64,000 nucleotides of DNA from Fimbriimonadaceae bacterium (GTDB taxonomy: Bacteria > Armatimonadota > Fimbriimonadia > Fimbriimonadales > Fimbriimonadaceae). Both the position numbers and the translations under genes were made by a program. The stretch covers positions 1,095,564-1,159,563 of the forward strand of contig CP075366.1 in the NCBI GenBank assembly GCA_019454145.1. The letters are read 5' to 3'. This document shows positions 22,563-31,902 of the stretch, in pieces (position 1 is the first letter of the stretch; the number at the start of each line of letters is the position of its first letter). Below the pieces are notes generated by a model. The model was not told the origin of the DNA. It saw nothing but the letters and a program-made list of their open reading frames with translations, and did no database searches.

Positions 22563-23663
22563 TTAGTTTTTCTTGCGCCGGCGAGCGGCAACCAAAGCGA
22601 GACTACCAAGAACCAACATCGTGCCTGGTTCGGGCACGGCTTCAAAACTAATATCTGCAAAAACTGGCAGGTGCCCACCGCCGACCGCAACATCTTTGAG
22701 CGATTGAGCAATGGAACTGCCAACCATCGTATTACCGTTCACGGTGAGCGAGTTGTTAAAACTTGTGCCGTCGTTGCCCCATGCGCGATAGCTGTGGTCT
22801 GCATCATCCCAAGTGCTGGTGCTGTAAGTCGTACCGAACGCACCAACGTATTCAGTGCCAATCCCATCGCCAAGTTTGCCTCCCATCAAGATTTGATCGT
22901 GGCGATCATCCATACCACCAGAACCTGTCGGATCTTGCGTATGAACAAATCGGTATGCGCTATTGCCGTTCCAACTTCCCGGAGTGCCGATTGGGTCAAA
23001 AAACCGACCATCGTTGTTTGAACTTGACCCTACCAACGTTTGATAGGCTTGTTGGCTTGAAGACTGAACATTGAAATCGCCAAGCGACATGATTTGATAA
23101 TTAGAACTCAAAGCATTTGAGTTATTACGGATTGCGAGTGCTTCGACTTGTCGTCTTGCTTGCTCATCTGTACCAGAGCCACTTTTCATGTGGCTGTTGT
23201 AGACACCAAATCTTTCGCTAGTGGCTGCATTTCCAGTGATCGAAAAATCGAATCGCCATACGTCTCGAGGGTTGCCGGCCGTTCCAGCCGAAGCAGCCAC
23301 AAGGTTTGCACTGACTGTATTGACTTTGCTTGACCGATAGAACATCGCGGTATCGCTTGTTGAACCAGTTCCGGTCAGACTGCCAAAAGAAACTTGCCAA
23401 TCGCCAGGGCTTCCTGCCGCATTGTTGAGAATTGTTCGGAGCGCGCTGGCCGCACTTGCACTTTGAACTTCTTGTGCAAAAAGAACATCAGGTCGAAAAC
23501 TTCGGCCCTGGAACGTTCCGTAAACCGCGTTGGCGATGGCGGCATCTCGCCCACCTGTGTAGTTACTGATGTTCCAGGTTGCCACTCGCAAATTGTCGCC
23601 AAAGCTCAAACTGGCTAACAGGGCAAAACCAAGGACACTCACTCTCCGAGCAATCAAAAGCAT
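22563..23663 (-). CDS. Secreted endonuclease/exonuclease/phosphatase-fold protein with PEP-CTERM anchor
   Basis: A 366-residue protein with a signal peptide (about 1-22). The EEP fold (DNase I-like) shows ATWNISN, FAQEV, FGVYNSHMKSG, MSLGDFNVQ, DDRHDQILMGG and a final GGHLPVFADI, which includes the catalytic Glu, Asp-Asn and Asp-His residues. The last 25 residues are a PEP-CTERM sorting signal: VPEPGT, a hydrophobic helix and RRRKK. Such signals are processed by exosortase in diderms with exopolysaccharide. Its substrate may be extracellular DNA or a phosphoester. It ends at a strong terminator and has a leaderless-type promoter. Confidence 0.9.
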   Translation of the reverse strand: MLLIARRVSVLGFALLASLSFGDNLRVATWNISNYTGGRDAAIANAVYGTFQGRSFRPDVLFAQEVQSASAASALRTILNNAAGSPGDWQVSFGSLTGTGSTSDTAMFYRSSKVNTVSANLVAASAGTAGNPRDVWRFDFSITGNAATSERFGVYNSHMKSGSGTDEQARRQVEALAIRNNSNALSSNYQIMSLGDFNVQSSSQQAYQTLVGSSSNNDGRFFDPIGTPGSWNGNSAYRFVHTQDPTGSGGMDDRHDQILMGGKLGDGIGTEYVGAFGTTYSTSTWDDADHSYRAWGNDGTSFNNSLTVNGNTMVGSSIAQSLKDVAVGGGHLPVFADISFEAVPEPGTMLVLGSLALVAARRRKKN

Positions 23664-23669
23664 TACCCC

Positions 23670-23675
23670 AATATA
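23670..23675 (-). promoter_or_regulatory. Candidate -10 (TATATT) of leaderless PEP-CTERM nuclease gene
   Basis: TATATT is followed by GGGGTA and the ATG at 23663. GGGG could also be read as a weak ribosome-binding site, but its spacing is too short. Confidence 0.4.
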
Positions 23676-23989
23676 TCGTCTCTTGCGCGTGAGTCATCGG
23701 GCACTTTTACGGGGGAAAGAGCCAATTCCAGTTAAGAATTCTTTAAGCAGAGCCAACCTTAATAGACGAGTTAGATATCTCAACTCCAAAAGCAGTTCAA
23801 AGAAATTCAGATGAAATCCTATCTCCAATCTGATTTTTCAATGACTAATTCCCTATGTTCAGATAACGATAACGAGAAAGAATTAGGAAAGAGGACTTAA
23901 TCTTGCTGTTATTTCGGTAATTTTGACATCACCTTGTTCTACCAATAAGCCGACTATATATTTGGACGACCGTTGATTGGACAACTATT
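23676..23989. other. Intergenic spacer between divergent genes
   Basis: About 315 bp, AT-rich towards the right. A TTGACA lies near 23928 and TATATA near 23955, but their spacing is not canonical. No gene or strong hairpin seen. Confidence 0.4.
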
Positions 23990-24880
23990 ATGAGTGATTC
24001 AGGACAATTAAGGCTGAGATTTAGAAGAGCAAATACGATGCCGTTCCTACCAGACACGGCATCGGAATTAATTGACCTCATTGATGATGGACAAGCATCG
24101 AGTGAGAAACTCGCCCAGATTATTAAACGTGACCCGGCCTTTGTAGCAGAGTTTTGCCGCTACGCAAAAATCAGCTTAGGCGCGGACGCTGGCGACCTTG
24201 ACCTGAAGGCAATTGTTATGCGGCTTGGCCTTCGGGCGGTAAGAGCACTTGCGACTGGGATCGCCGCCAAAAATGTGATTCCTGATTCGCCAGCGTTCAA
24301 TAACGCCGCCCGAATGCGACTTGCCCGCTCTGCGATTGCTACGGGATACTTCGCCAAGTATTTGTACGCTCGGTGGCAAAAGCTGCATCCTAATTCGTCT
24401 GATGGACTGGCACCAGAGGAAGTATTTACCGTCGGTCTTGTTTCTAAGGTTGGAACGGGAATGCTGGCAATGGTCGCTCCTGATTGTTTTGCAAGATCGA
24501 GTGCGTACGCGCAAAAAGCAGGGCTGACGATCAGCAGCGCGGTTGCTCACCTCTATAAAGAAGACATTGACGAACTCACCTGCGAAGTGTTTGAAGCATG
24601 GGAACTCTCCGATTTCACTCTACAAGTTCTACGGAACATCAAAAACCCTTGGGAAGATGAGACGGTTTATATTCCATCCGCCTGCATTCTCTATGCACAA
24701 GAACTCACCGCACGAGCGGGATTGGCCTTTGAAGAGTGGGGAGCCCACTTGGAAACGCCACCCGATGTTCTCCTTGACATTGGAATGGTTGATGCCGAAT
24801 TCATGATCGTGAAAAAGTACATCAAATCTATCAGCGAGGCAACTATCGGGGCTGACACTTCTACAAAGCAAGTGGCATAA
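23990..24880 (+). CDS. HDOD-domain protein
   Basis: A 296-residue protein of the HDOD family, an HD-related helical output domain lacking catalytic residues. Typical features are LPDTASELIDLIDD, IIKRDPAFVAEFCRYA, LKAIVMRLGLRAVRALA and the mid-domain FTVGLVSKVGTGMLA, where enzymatic HD proteins would carry HD. HDOD proteins act in signalling, motility, natural transformation and c-di-GMP networks. No receiver or other sensor domain is fused. It stands alone, followed by tRNA-Leu on the opposite strand. Confidence 0.88.
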   Translation: MSDSGQLRLRFRRANTMPFLPDTASELIDLIDDGQASSEKLAQIIKRDPAFVAEFCRYAKISLGADAGDLDLKAIVMRLGLRAVRALATGIAAKNVIPDSPAFNNAARMRLARSAIATGYFAKYLYARWQKLHPNSSDGLAPEEVFTVGLVSKVGTGMLAMVAPDCFARSSAYAQKAGLTISSAVAHLYKEDIDELTCEVFEAWELSDFTLQVLRNIKNPWEDETVYIPSACILYAQELTARAGLAFEEWGAHLETPPDVLLDIGMVDAEFMIVKKYIKSISEATIGADTSTKQVA

Positions 24881-24889
24881 AGAGTAATT

Positions 24890-24975
24890 TGGTGCGCCGG
24901 AAAGGACTCGAACCTTCACGCTTTGTGGGCACTACCACCTCAAGGTAGCGTGTCTACCAATTCCACCACCGGCGC
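24890..24975 (-). tRNA. tRNA-Leu (anticodon GAG), CCA encoded
   Basis: Acceptor stem GCGCCGG/CCGGCGC, a D-arm with TGGAATTGGTAGACAC, anticodon loop CTTGAGG with anticodon GAG, a long variable arm as in class II tRNAs, T-arm GGTTCGAGTCC, and an encoded CCA at 24890-24892. Confidence 0.95.
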
Positions 24976-25013
24976 GAACCAGAACCGAAATAATACCTTC
25001 CTGCTTCGCGGTC

Positions 25014-25466
25014 CTACCGTGCATCTATAATCATGGTCACCGGGCCATCGTTGACTAGCTCGACATCCATCATTGCTCCGAACTCACCTGTTTCAACCCC
25101 ACGCACTAGATTAGACAAAGAAGCGACAAACAACTCATACAGTTCTTTGCCGCGGTCATATCCCGCAGAACTAACAAAACTCGGTCTTCGACTGCTCCAA
25201 ACGTCGCCATAAAGCGTGAACTGGCTGACAACTAAAACCTCTGGATTATCAGTTGGTTCTAAGTCTCTGAGTGCCAGGTTCATCTTCCCCGCTTCGTCGG
25301 CGAAAATCCTTAGCCCCGCGACTCGGTCGGCTAAATCCCTCGCTTGAGCTTCGGTCGAATCAACTCCAGTCGCCACAAGAACCATCATTCCTCGGCCGCA
25401 CCGACCAACCACTTCCCCGTCAACTCGGACTTCAGCGCGCGAAACCCGCTGAACCACTGCCCTCAC
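25014..25466 (-). CDS. dtd: D-aminoacyl-tRNA deacylase
   Basis: A 150-residue DTD protein. The hallmark motifs SQFTLYGD and NDGPVTMIID (the GP cis-proline screwdriver) are intact, and the N-terminal MRAVVQRVSRAEV block is typical. It removes D-amino acids, and glycine mischarged on tRNA-Ala, from tRNAs as homodimer proofreading. It overlaps the rel gene by four bases; the rel-dtd pairing is widespread in bacteria and supports both calls. Confidence 0.96.
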   Translation of the reverse strand: MRAVVQRVSRAEVRVDGEVVGRCGRGMMVLVATGVDSTEAQARDLADRVAGLRIFADEAGKMNLALRDLEPTDNPEVLVVSQFTLYGDVWSSRRPSFVSSAGYDRGKELYELFVASLSNLVRGVETGEFGAMMDVELVNDGPVTMIIDAR

Positions 25467-27676
25467 CTTCGACCACCGGAAGAATGAACCCTCAATAAAG
25501 AAAGTACGTCCCCAAAATTGCTGATCTTGGTCATCAAAGCACGAAGTGCTTGAATGTCAGCGACATCAATCGTGATCAAAATCTCGGCGGTATTGTTTGG
25601 CAGAGTCTTGATTCTTGCCGAATTCACGTTTGTTTTGCTTTCGCCAAAAATCGTCGTGATATCCATGAGCAACCCTTGCCGGTTTACACAAGTAATGGAA
25701 AGATCAACAGGATAAGTTTTGCCGTCTGATTGCCATTTGACCGGAGTAACCCTTCCCGCATCTTCTTCGGCCAGACTCATCATGTTGGGGCACAACCGGC
25801 GATGAATCATGATTCCCCGACCTCTTGTAACAAATCCAACGACCTCTTCACCTGGCACTGGCTGGCAACACCTTGCCCGCTTGGTCATTACTTGGTCAAT
25901 GCTTGTGACAAGGGTTGGCTCGGCGGGGCCAGCAGTTTTGGTGGTCGCTTCCTCAACGGGAGCATCCTTTGCAACTAGCAAGCGAATCTTGTCAACTACT
26001 GATTGAACGCTCGTCAAACCTTCGCCAAGCCTGGCGAACACGTCATCAACCGAATCGCTATCTTTGACTTTTTTGGAAATCTTTTTAATGATCTCATCGC
26101 GCATATAGATGCGAGGGTCAAATCCTGCGGAACGAAGTTCTCGGTCAAGCGCATCCCGGCCTCGCTGAACGATCTGGTTACGGTCACGCTTTCTAAAATA
26201 GGCTCGGATTTTTGCCCGCGTATGAGGGCTTTTTGCGTGTTCCAGCCAGTCGAGGCTTGGCTGAGCGTTACCCCGGCTGATGATCTCCACTACGTCTCCG
26301 TTCTTGATCGGCGCGCCTAAGGGAACAACGTCGCCATTGATTTTCGCCATCACCAAGTTCTCCCCTAGCTTGGTGTGAACCCGGAAAGCAAAGTCGATTG
26401 GTGTGGAGCCAGCGGGAAGGTCAACAACGTCGCCGCCCGGAGTAAACGCAAACACTTGTTCCGCAAACAGGTCAGTCGAAACGCTTCGAAGAAAATCACT
26501 GGAAGAACTATTGTCATTGCTCCAGTCGAACAGCTGCTTTCTCAGTTGGCTGAAGCTAGTCACTGCATTCGGTTTGCCTGACCCTTCTTTGTAAGTCCAG
26601 TGGGCAGCAATCCCAAACTCAGCGATTTCGTGCATTTCCCGCGTACGAACTTGAACTTCGAGTGGTTCTCCACTTGGGCCAATCACTTTGGTATGAAGGC
26701 TCTGGTAGCCGTTTGATTTCGGATTTTGGATGTAATCGGTAAACAGCCCTGGAATCGGCTTCCATATCTCCGTAACGATGCCAAGCGCGAGATAACATTC
26801 GTGTTGCCGTTCGCAAATGACCCGGATTGCGATGAGATCCAGAATATCTTCCCAAGCAACGCCTTGCTTGACATGTTTATTAAAAATCGAATACAAGTGT
26901 TTAGGTCGCCCGACCACTTTGACATCTTTTAGACCAACTTCTTCAAGTCGGATTTTGAGTTCTTCAATCGCCTCATCAAGCTCTTTTTCACGATCTTTTC
27001 GAGATTTGGCGACGGTATCGCGAATGCGCTGGTACTCGTCTGGGTGCAGGGTTTTGAAGGCAAGGTCTTCCAACTGCCATTTGAGCTGCCATATCCCCAA
27101 TCGAGCGGCGATGGGCGCGTAAACCTCTAAAGTTTCGTTGGCAATTCGCGTTTGCTTTTCTATCGCCATCGCGCCGAGTGTTTGCATATTGTGCAAGCGG
27201 TCGGCGAGTTTAATGACCATGACTCGGAAATCATCTGCCATGGCAAGAAGTAGCTTGCGAAGGCTTTCTGCCGCTCTAACTGATTCAGCAGCAGCTCGTT
27301 CCCGAACACTGCCTTCCAGCATTTTTTGATGAACGAGTTTGGTTACTCCTTCGACCATTGCCCGTATATCTGCGCCGAAAAGCTCCTCAATTCGTTCTGC
27401 CGTGAGTTCAGTATCTTCTAGAACGTCGTGCATAAGCGCGGCGCAAATGGAATCCTCATCCATGCCGATTTCAGCGACGATGATCGCCACGGCAACTGGG
27501 TGGATGATGTAAGGCTCGCCAGTTTTTCTAAACTGCCCCTCGTGAGCAAGCCGCGCTGTTTCAAAGGCTAGAGTGATTTTTTCGGCACTCTCATCCGGCC
27601 AGTGCTCGGCAAAAGTAGCGAGCAACTGTTCCCACCCAGGAACGGTGGAATCGGAAGGGTTAACTGGTGATGCCAT
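25463..27676 (-). CDS. rel: Bifunctional (p)ppGpp synthetase/hydrolase (RelA/SpoT family)
   Basis: A 737-residue Rsh enzyme. Domains in order: HD hydrolase (about 40-190, with AALMHDVLEDTE and VIKLADRLHNM), synthetase (about 240-350, with GRPKHLYSIFNKH and SNGYQSLHT), TGS (about 400-460, FAFTPGGDVVDLP), a helical/zinc-finger region (RARCCQPVPGE) and C-terminal ACT (about 660-735). With the HD motif intact it should both make and degrade (p)ppGpp, as sole Rsh proteins do. It is co-encoded with dtd. Confidence 0.96.
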   Translation of the reverse strand: MASPVNPSDSTVPGWEQLLATFAEHWPDESAEKITLAFETARLAHEGQFRKTGEPYIIHPVAVAIIVAEIGMDEDSICAALMHDVLEDTELTAERIEELFGADIRAMVEGVTKLVHQKMLEGSVRERAAAESVRAAESLRKLLLAMADDFRVMVIKLADRLHNMQTLGAMAIEKQTRIANETLEVYAPIAARLGIWQLKWQLEDLAFKTLHPDEYQRIRDTVAKSRKDREKELDEAIEELKIRLEEVGLKDVKVVGRPKHLYSIFNKHVKQGVAWEDILDLIAIRVICERQHECYLALGIVTEIWKPIPGLFTDYIQNPKSNGYQSLHTKVIGPSGEPLEVQVRTREMHEIAEFGIAAHWTYKEGSGKPNAVTSFSQLRKQLFDWSNDNSSSSDFLRSVSTDLFAEQVFAFTPGGDVVDLPAGSTPIDFAFRVHTKLGENLVMAKINGDVVPLGAPIKNGDVVEIISRGNAQPSLDWLEHAKSPHTRAKIRAYFRKRDRNQIVQRGRDALDRELRSAGFDPRIYMRDEIIKKISKKVKDSDSVDDVFARLGEGLTSVQSVVDKIRLLVAKDAPVEEATTKTAGPAEPTLVTSIDQVMTKRARCCQPVPGEEVVGFVTRGRGIMIHRRLCPNMMSLAEEDAGRVTPVKWQSDGKTYPVDLSITCVNRQGLLMDITTIFGESKTNVNSARIKTLPNNTAEILITIDVADIQALRALMTKISNFGDVLSLLRVHSSGGRR

Positions 27677-27763
27677 ACAGCGGAATCTTGGGGTTAACCG
27701 ACGCCGTTGGGGTCAACCAATCACTGTTAATATAGGAGTATAGCCGACGCACAATTAGCGCAC

Positions 27764-28798
27764 CTAACGAACATTTGCGACAAAATCACTGAATTCAGTT
27801 GGGATGAAAAGGTCTTGGTACGTTTTGATTGCAAAACGGTCGGTCATTCCGGCAACGTAATCAACTGCACCCTGAATCCCAACAAAACCTTCTGGAAGGT
27901 TCCCAGGAACAGCGTAGTGAATTAGCAATTCACGAATAATCCGCTTTGCTTTGCGAACCTGATCCATCGGGTGAGGTTCGACCAGATAAACGTTCTCAAA
28001 GAGCCACTCTTTCAGGTCGTTCATGATGCTCAACATTTGCGGAGAAAGTGTAATTGCATCCTGATCTCGACTGCAATTAATTGCATCCTGAACCATGGCA
28101 CTGATTCGCTTGCCGTGGGTTTTTCCGATTCCCAAAAATCGCGACGGAATTTCCGTAATCACACCGCTTCTCAGGGCATCGTCGAGATCGTGATTCAAAT
28201 AAGCGATCCGGTCGCTGATCCGAACAACTGCGGCCTCAAGTGTGCTCGTCACCAAACCGTCTGCCGCACTTAAATCTTTACGACCCTTGCTGTGTCCGCC
28301 AATCCCAGCCCTCACTTCATGCGTCAGGTTCATATCTGCGAGAACATCAACGATCCGCATTGAGTGGTCGTAATGCCGAAACTCAGTAGGTGCGCCTTCA
28401 GTGCCAGAAAAGCATTCTTTCAGTGTTTCATCTATGGCTTGTTCACCGGCATGACCAAATGGAGGATGTCCAACGTCGTGGCCCAATGCAATAGCTTCGA
28501 TTAAGTCTTCGTTCAGCCGTAGAGCTCGGCCAATCGTGCGCGCTACTTGAGCAACTTCAAGGGAATGCGTTAGGCGAGTTCGGTAGTGATCGCCTACTGG
28601 CTCGATGAACACTTGAGTTTTGTGTTTCAGTCGGCGAAATGGTTTGGAGTGGAGAATCCTGTCTCGGTCGCGTTGGAAGCAGGTGCGAACAGGGTCAAGC
28701 TCTTCGCTACGCAATCGCCCTGCGCTGTTTTTTGCGAGCATGGCTCGTGGCGAAAGAGTTTTCTCCTCCCATGCTTCCGTTTCTTCGCGAATAGTCAA
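27764..28798 (-). CDS. dGTPase-like HD-domain phosphohydrolase
   Basis: A 344-residue protein of the deoxyguanosinetriphosphate triphosphohydrolase-like family. The HD metal site is visible: RTRLTHSLEVAQVAR (His), ALGHDVGHPPFGHAGE (His-Asp and His) and later RISDRIAYLNHDLDDA (Asp). It hydrolyses dNTPs to deoxynucleoside and triphosphate. The N-terminal SEELDPVRTCFQRDRDRI block is standard for the short bacterial class. The start is TTG; an internal ATG (residue 20) is too far into the conserved block. It is upstream of, but not clearly coupled to, the small membrane gene at 28857. Confidence 0.92.
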   Translation of the reverse strand: MTIREETEAWEEKTLSPRAMLAKNSAGRLRSEELDPVRTCFQRDRDRILHSKPFRRLKHKTQVFIEPVGDHYRTRLTHSLEVAQVARTIGRALRLNEDLIEAIALGHDVGHPPFGHAGEQAIDETLKECFSGTEGAPTEFRHYDHSMRIVDVLADMNLTHEVRAGIGGHSKGRKDLSAADGLVTSTLEAAVVRISDRIAYLNHDLDDALRSGVITEIPSRFLGIGKTHGKRISAMVQDAINCSRDQDAITLSPQMLSIMNDLKEWLFENVYLVEPHPMDQVRKAKRIIRELLIHYAVPGNLPEGFVGIQGAVDYVAGMTDRFAIKTYQDLFIPTEFSDFVANVR

Positions 28799-28856
28799 AC
28801 CACTAATTACGACGAAGCACTAAGCCAGCTCGCACCGGGGCCTGGGTGAACTGAGC

Positions 28857-29270
28857 CTAGAAAATCGGCGCCATGATGAGGCAGAGAGCTAAACCAGCAA
28901 TGCCGGAATCTACATTGCCCTTTACTCGGCAGTTAGCCAGAAGCCAAACGTAGATTCCAAAGGCTGCAACCAGTAGAACGCTTCCACCGATTCCCTTCAA
29001 TAACTCGGAAGCAATAGTTAGCGCAACGCAAGCGACACCCATGAGAGCAAATCTACGAGAAACTCCAATCTTTCTTCTCAACTGGGAAAAAGCTAATAGT
29101 GAAATTGGCACCATAAGACGAACTGGGTCAAGAATCAATTCAAAAATGGAAGGAGCACGATCAAGTTTCACGGCTAGTCCAACGCATAAAACTAATGCCA
29201 TCAGCACAATGGCCCCAATTTGATGCCCGTTCACCCTATTGCCAACTGAGATTTGCCCGACTTTGCTCAT
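28857..29270 (-). CDS. Small polytopic membrane protein
   Basis: A 137-residue protein with four hydrophobic segments (about 17-36, 45-62, 72-95 and 96-135). I recognise no family. It follows a candidate leaderless -10 box and starts 24 bases downstream of the anchored 412-residue protein, so the two plus the ATPase gene upstream may share a locus. Function unknown. Confidence 0.6.
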   Translation of the reverse strand: MSKVGQISVGNRVNGHQIGAIVLMALVLCVGLAVKLDRAPSIFELILDPVRLMVPISLLAFSQLRRKIGVSRRFALMGVACVALTIASELLKGIGGSVLLVAAFGIYVWLLANCRVKGNVDSGIAGLALCLIMAPIF

Positions 29271-29276
29271 TCTTGT

Positions 29277-29282
29277 AACTTA
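29277..29282 (-). promoter_or_regulatory. Candidate -10 (TAAGTT) of leaderless membrane-protein gene
   Basis: TAAGTT is followed by exactly six bases and the ATG at 29270. Confidence 0.35.
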
Positions 29283-29294
29283 CCCGATCAATAC

Positions 29295-30533
29295 CTATTT
29301 CGCCACCAGCAACTGAACACCTTCTGCTTGATTGACCTCTAAGCCTCTTAGATTCCTAAAATTTCCTTTTGAAACAACTGCTTTTGTCGAGATATACCAA
29401 TTGCTTTCATCCGAAGAAACACTCAGATTGATTGCCCCTTTTCCAGCTGGAACTTTGTGCGTTCCCTCTTGCACGTTCCCGTTCAGCCAATAAGAAACTG
29501 CTGCTTTCGCTTGCGCTACTCTATGAATAAGCCTTCCGAACTGCTCAAAACTATCGGGTAGCGCCTGCACCATAAAATCAGTTGGATCATGGGATGTCTG
29601 CTGGGCAAACACGGCTCGATCAATTTCTATTCCTATTTCCTCGGGATCTTTATCCATATCCAAAACGGGCAAAACCTTATCCCACACTGCAAGCATTTTT
29701 GATTCAATGGCCAGAAGCATTTTTGGTTCAAACTTTGGAATCACCTGATCTTTGTCATCTAACACCAGTGTTCCAACTTGGTCTTGCGAAAGCTCAGGTA
29801 AAAACCGAGTGGTCGCAACTGATTCCCGAACCTTTTGATAAACGACATTTTTAAAACTCATTTGTGTCCGCGGAATATCAAGCATTTGCTTGACTTTCTC
29901 GTACCTCTCAGGTGTTAAAGCCCCTTCCGTTTTTATGCGAGTAATAACTCGCAGAATGTCCAAATTAATACCGAACCACAAGACAACCGCATTTTCATCT
30001 GGGCTACGGGCCAGTATCTGGACAAATAAATCCATCCACTCAAGGCCATTTAAGGCCGCTTCATAATCTTTTTCATCCAGCTTTTTTTCAACCCATAACT
30101 GAATGGAACCAGCCGCAAGTTGAGAATTCCTTTCCGCATTTCGGACGTTGAAATCCAATTTGCCTGGCCATCCATATTGAAGTGAATCATTTGCTTGAGC
30201 TTCTGCGACGAGTTGATCTTTTAGTGCCGGACTACTGATCAATTCATCCGCAGATTCTGCAGAAGCACTGATTCCGTAATATTTTTTAGCCCAGTCAGAA
30301 TTGCTGATCGATGCAATCAGGATCTTCGGGTTTGCACCTTCACTGGATTCATCAAGCGATATGCCGTAATCCTGAATTTTTGCACGTCGTGAATCTAATT
30401 CTCTTACTGGCCCTTCTATCGCTGAATTAGCACTGAGGAACCCGGTAATACCTTTCAACGAAAAAACTACGGCGAAAGCGCCTACGACTGCAACTAATCC
30501 CAGAATCGCGTATCGCCCTAGTTTTCCCTTCAT
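29295..30533 (-). CDS. Hypothetical membrane-anchored extracytoplasmic protein
   Basis: A 412-residue protein with a basic start and one membrane helix (about 9-32), then a large soluble domain that is mostly helical with alternating acidic and basic residues, ending in a short beta-rich part. No domain recognised. The ATG at 30533 has AGGAT upstream. It lies 12 bases downstream of the PilB/GspE-type ATPase gene, which suggests it might work with a type II/IV-pilus-like machine; that link is context only. Confidence 0.6.
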   Translation of the reverse strand: MKGKLGRYAILGLVAVVGAFAVVFSLKGITGFLSANSAIEGPVRELDSRRAKIQDYGISLDESSEGANPKILIASISNSDWAKKYYGISASAESADELISSPALKDQLVAEAQANDSLQYGWPGKLDFNVRNAERNSQLAAGSIQLWVEKKLDEKDYEAALNGLEWMDLFVQILARSPDENAVVLWFGINLDILRVITRIKTEGALTPERYEKVKQMLDIPRTQMSFKNVVYQKVRESVATTRFLPELSQDQVGTLVLDDKDQVIPKFEPKMLLAIESKMLAVWDKVLPVLDMDKDPEEIGIEIDRAVFAQQTSHDPTDFMVQALPDSFEQFGRLIHRVAQAKAAVSYWLNGNVQEGTHKVPAGKGAINLSVSSDESNWYISTKAVVSKGNFRNLRGLEVNQAEGVQLLVAK

Positions 30534-30545
30534 TCTTTTATCCTA

Positions 30546-31814
30546 TCATTCAACGGCTTGCGTGAGAACTGCTTTCGCAACTTCATCGGGAGTAGTTATC
30601 CCCGCCAGAACCTTTTTTCGTCCGTCTTCAATCATCGTGAAGAATCCTTGCTGCCGAGCGATAGCTAGAAGCTCCGGATAGTCAGCCTGATTTGAAATCG
30701 CCTGTTTAATATCCCGCGTTCCCACAACAAGCTCAAAGATTCCTTGTCGACCTTTGAATCCCGACCCTCGGCATTCTGGGCAACCTTTACCCTTGAGCAA
30801 GGTCGCGCCCGCCATGTGCTCGGCAGTAATGCCGATCATTTCGAGTTCTTCACGTGGATATGGGAACGGCTCGCTGCATTTAGGGCAGTTCCGTCGAACA
30901 AGTCGTTGCGCCATGATCGCAACCGTTACACCGGAGATCAAATACCACTCCGCACCCATATCCACCATACGGCCGATTGCTTCGAGAGCGTTATTGGTGT
31001 GCAAGGTACTCATAACAAGGTGACCAGTAAGACCAGCTTGAATCGCAATTTTGAGCGATTCAGGGTCGCGAATTTCACCAACCATCATTACGTCAGGGTC
31101 TTGACGGAGAAATGCCTTCATAACCCGCGGAAACGGCGTTTTTTCCGTCACCTGCACCTGAGCGATGTTGGTATCGAACTCGTATTCGATTGGGTCTTCA
31201 ACCGTGACAATGTTTCGGGTACGGGAATCTAGCTTGTTGAGCGAAGCGTACAGCGTAGATGTCTTACCACTACCAGTTGGACCAGTAACCAAAATCAATC
31301 CGTAAGGAACCTGGATTGATTGCACCCATTTTGATTGAGTTTCTGGTTGCATCCCAAGCGATTCCAGATCAACCTTCATTGCCTGCGGGTCAAGAAGCCG
31401 CATAACAAACTTTTCGCCGTTCAAACATGGCACACAGCTGGCACGAGCACTGAGCCGACGCCCGTTGTATTCCATGTCAATCCGACCATCTTGCGGTTCG
31501 CGTTGTTCGTCAATCCGCATCCCAGCGGAGAGCTTGAGACGTGCTAAAACGTTGGTTGCCTGCTCTGGCGGAAGTTGCCCGTTCTCGTGAAGAACCCCGT
31601 CTTGACGGAATCGAATCCGCAACTGGTCACGTTCGGGCTGAAGGTGGATGTCGCTCGTTCGTGTATCGAGCGCATTCATCATGATGTTGTCAACAATTCC
31701 AACCGCGAGAGACATTTCGTTGCCCCCCATTTCTCGCGCTTGACCTTGCTCGCGAATAATAAGGCGAAACTTCTTCGCCGCTCCCCAGTTTCCAGATTCT
31801 GCGGTTAAGTCCAT
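30546..31814 (-). CDS. GspE/PilB/PulE-type secretion or pilus assembly ATPase
   Basis: A 422-residue ATPase. The N2 domain has DIHLQPERDQLRIRFRQDG; the C-terminal domain has Walker A GPTGSGKT (178-185), Asp-box TVEDPIEYE, Walker B-like DVMMVGEIRDPESLKIA and the His-box TGHLVMSTLHTN. A zinc-binding CPKC...CPEC loop follows near residues 317-352, as in PilB/GspE rather than PilT. The usual N-terminal MshEN/N1 domain (about 150 residues) is missing. It powers assembly of a pilin-like filament. No pilin, inner-membrane or secretin gene is adjacent. Confidence 0.9.
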   Translation of the reverse strand: MDLTAESGNWGAAKKFRLIIREQGQAREMGGNEMSLAVGIVDNIMMNALDTRTSDIHLQPERDQLRIRFRQDGVLHENGQLPPEQATNVLARLKLSAGMRIDEQREPQDGRIDMEYNGRRLSARASCVPCLNGEKFVMRLLDPQAMKVDLESLGMQPETQSKWVQSIQVPYGLILVTGPTGSGKTSTLYASLNKLDSRTRNIVTVEDPIEYEFDTNIAQVQVTEKTPFPRVMKAFLRQDPDVMMVGEIRDPESLKIAIQAGLTGHLVMSTLHTNNALEAIGRMVDMGAEWYLISGVTVAIMAQRLVRRNCPKCSEPFPYPREELEMIGITAEHMAGATLLKGKGCPECRGSGFKGRQGIFELVVGTRDIKQAISNQADYPELLAIARQQGFFTMIEDGRKKVLAGITTPDEVAKAVLTQAVE

Positions 31815-31820
31815 AGAGTG

Positions 31821-31826
31821 AAACTA
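31821..31826 (-). promoter_or_regulatory. Candidate promoter (TTGCCG-16-TAGTTT) of leaderless ATPase gene
   Basis: TAGTTT is followed by CACTCT and the ATG at 31814. A -35-like TTGCCG lies 16 bases upstream of the hexamer, making this the best-formed of the leaderless set. Confidence 0.45.
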
Positions 31827-31902
31827 TGTTACACGTTCACTCCGGCAAATCACTCAGAAATTATTCGCTAAATTGAATTGCCGCGAATCTCAAATAATTT
31901 CC

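Noticed and set aside
22490-22723. In-frame extension of metF by 78 residues
   Set aside because: It reads through a strong terminator hairpin and gives no family-like sequence; the ATG at 22489 gives normal MetF.
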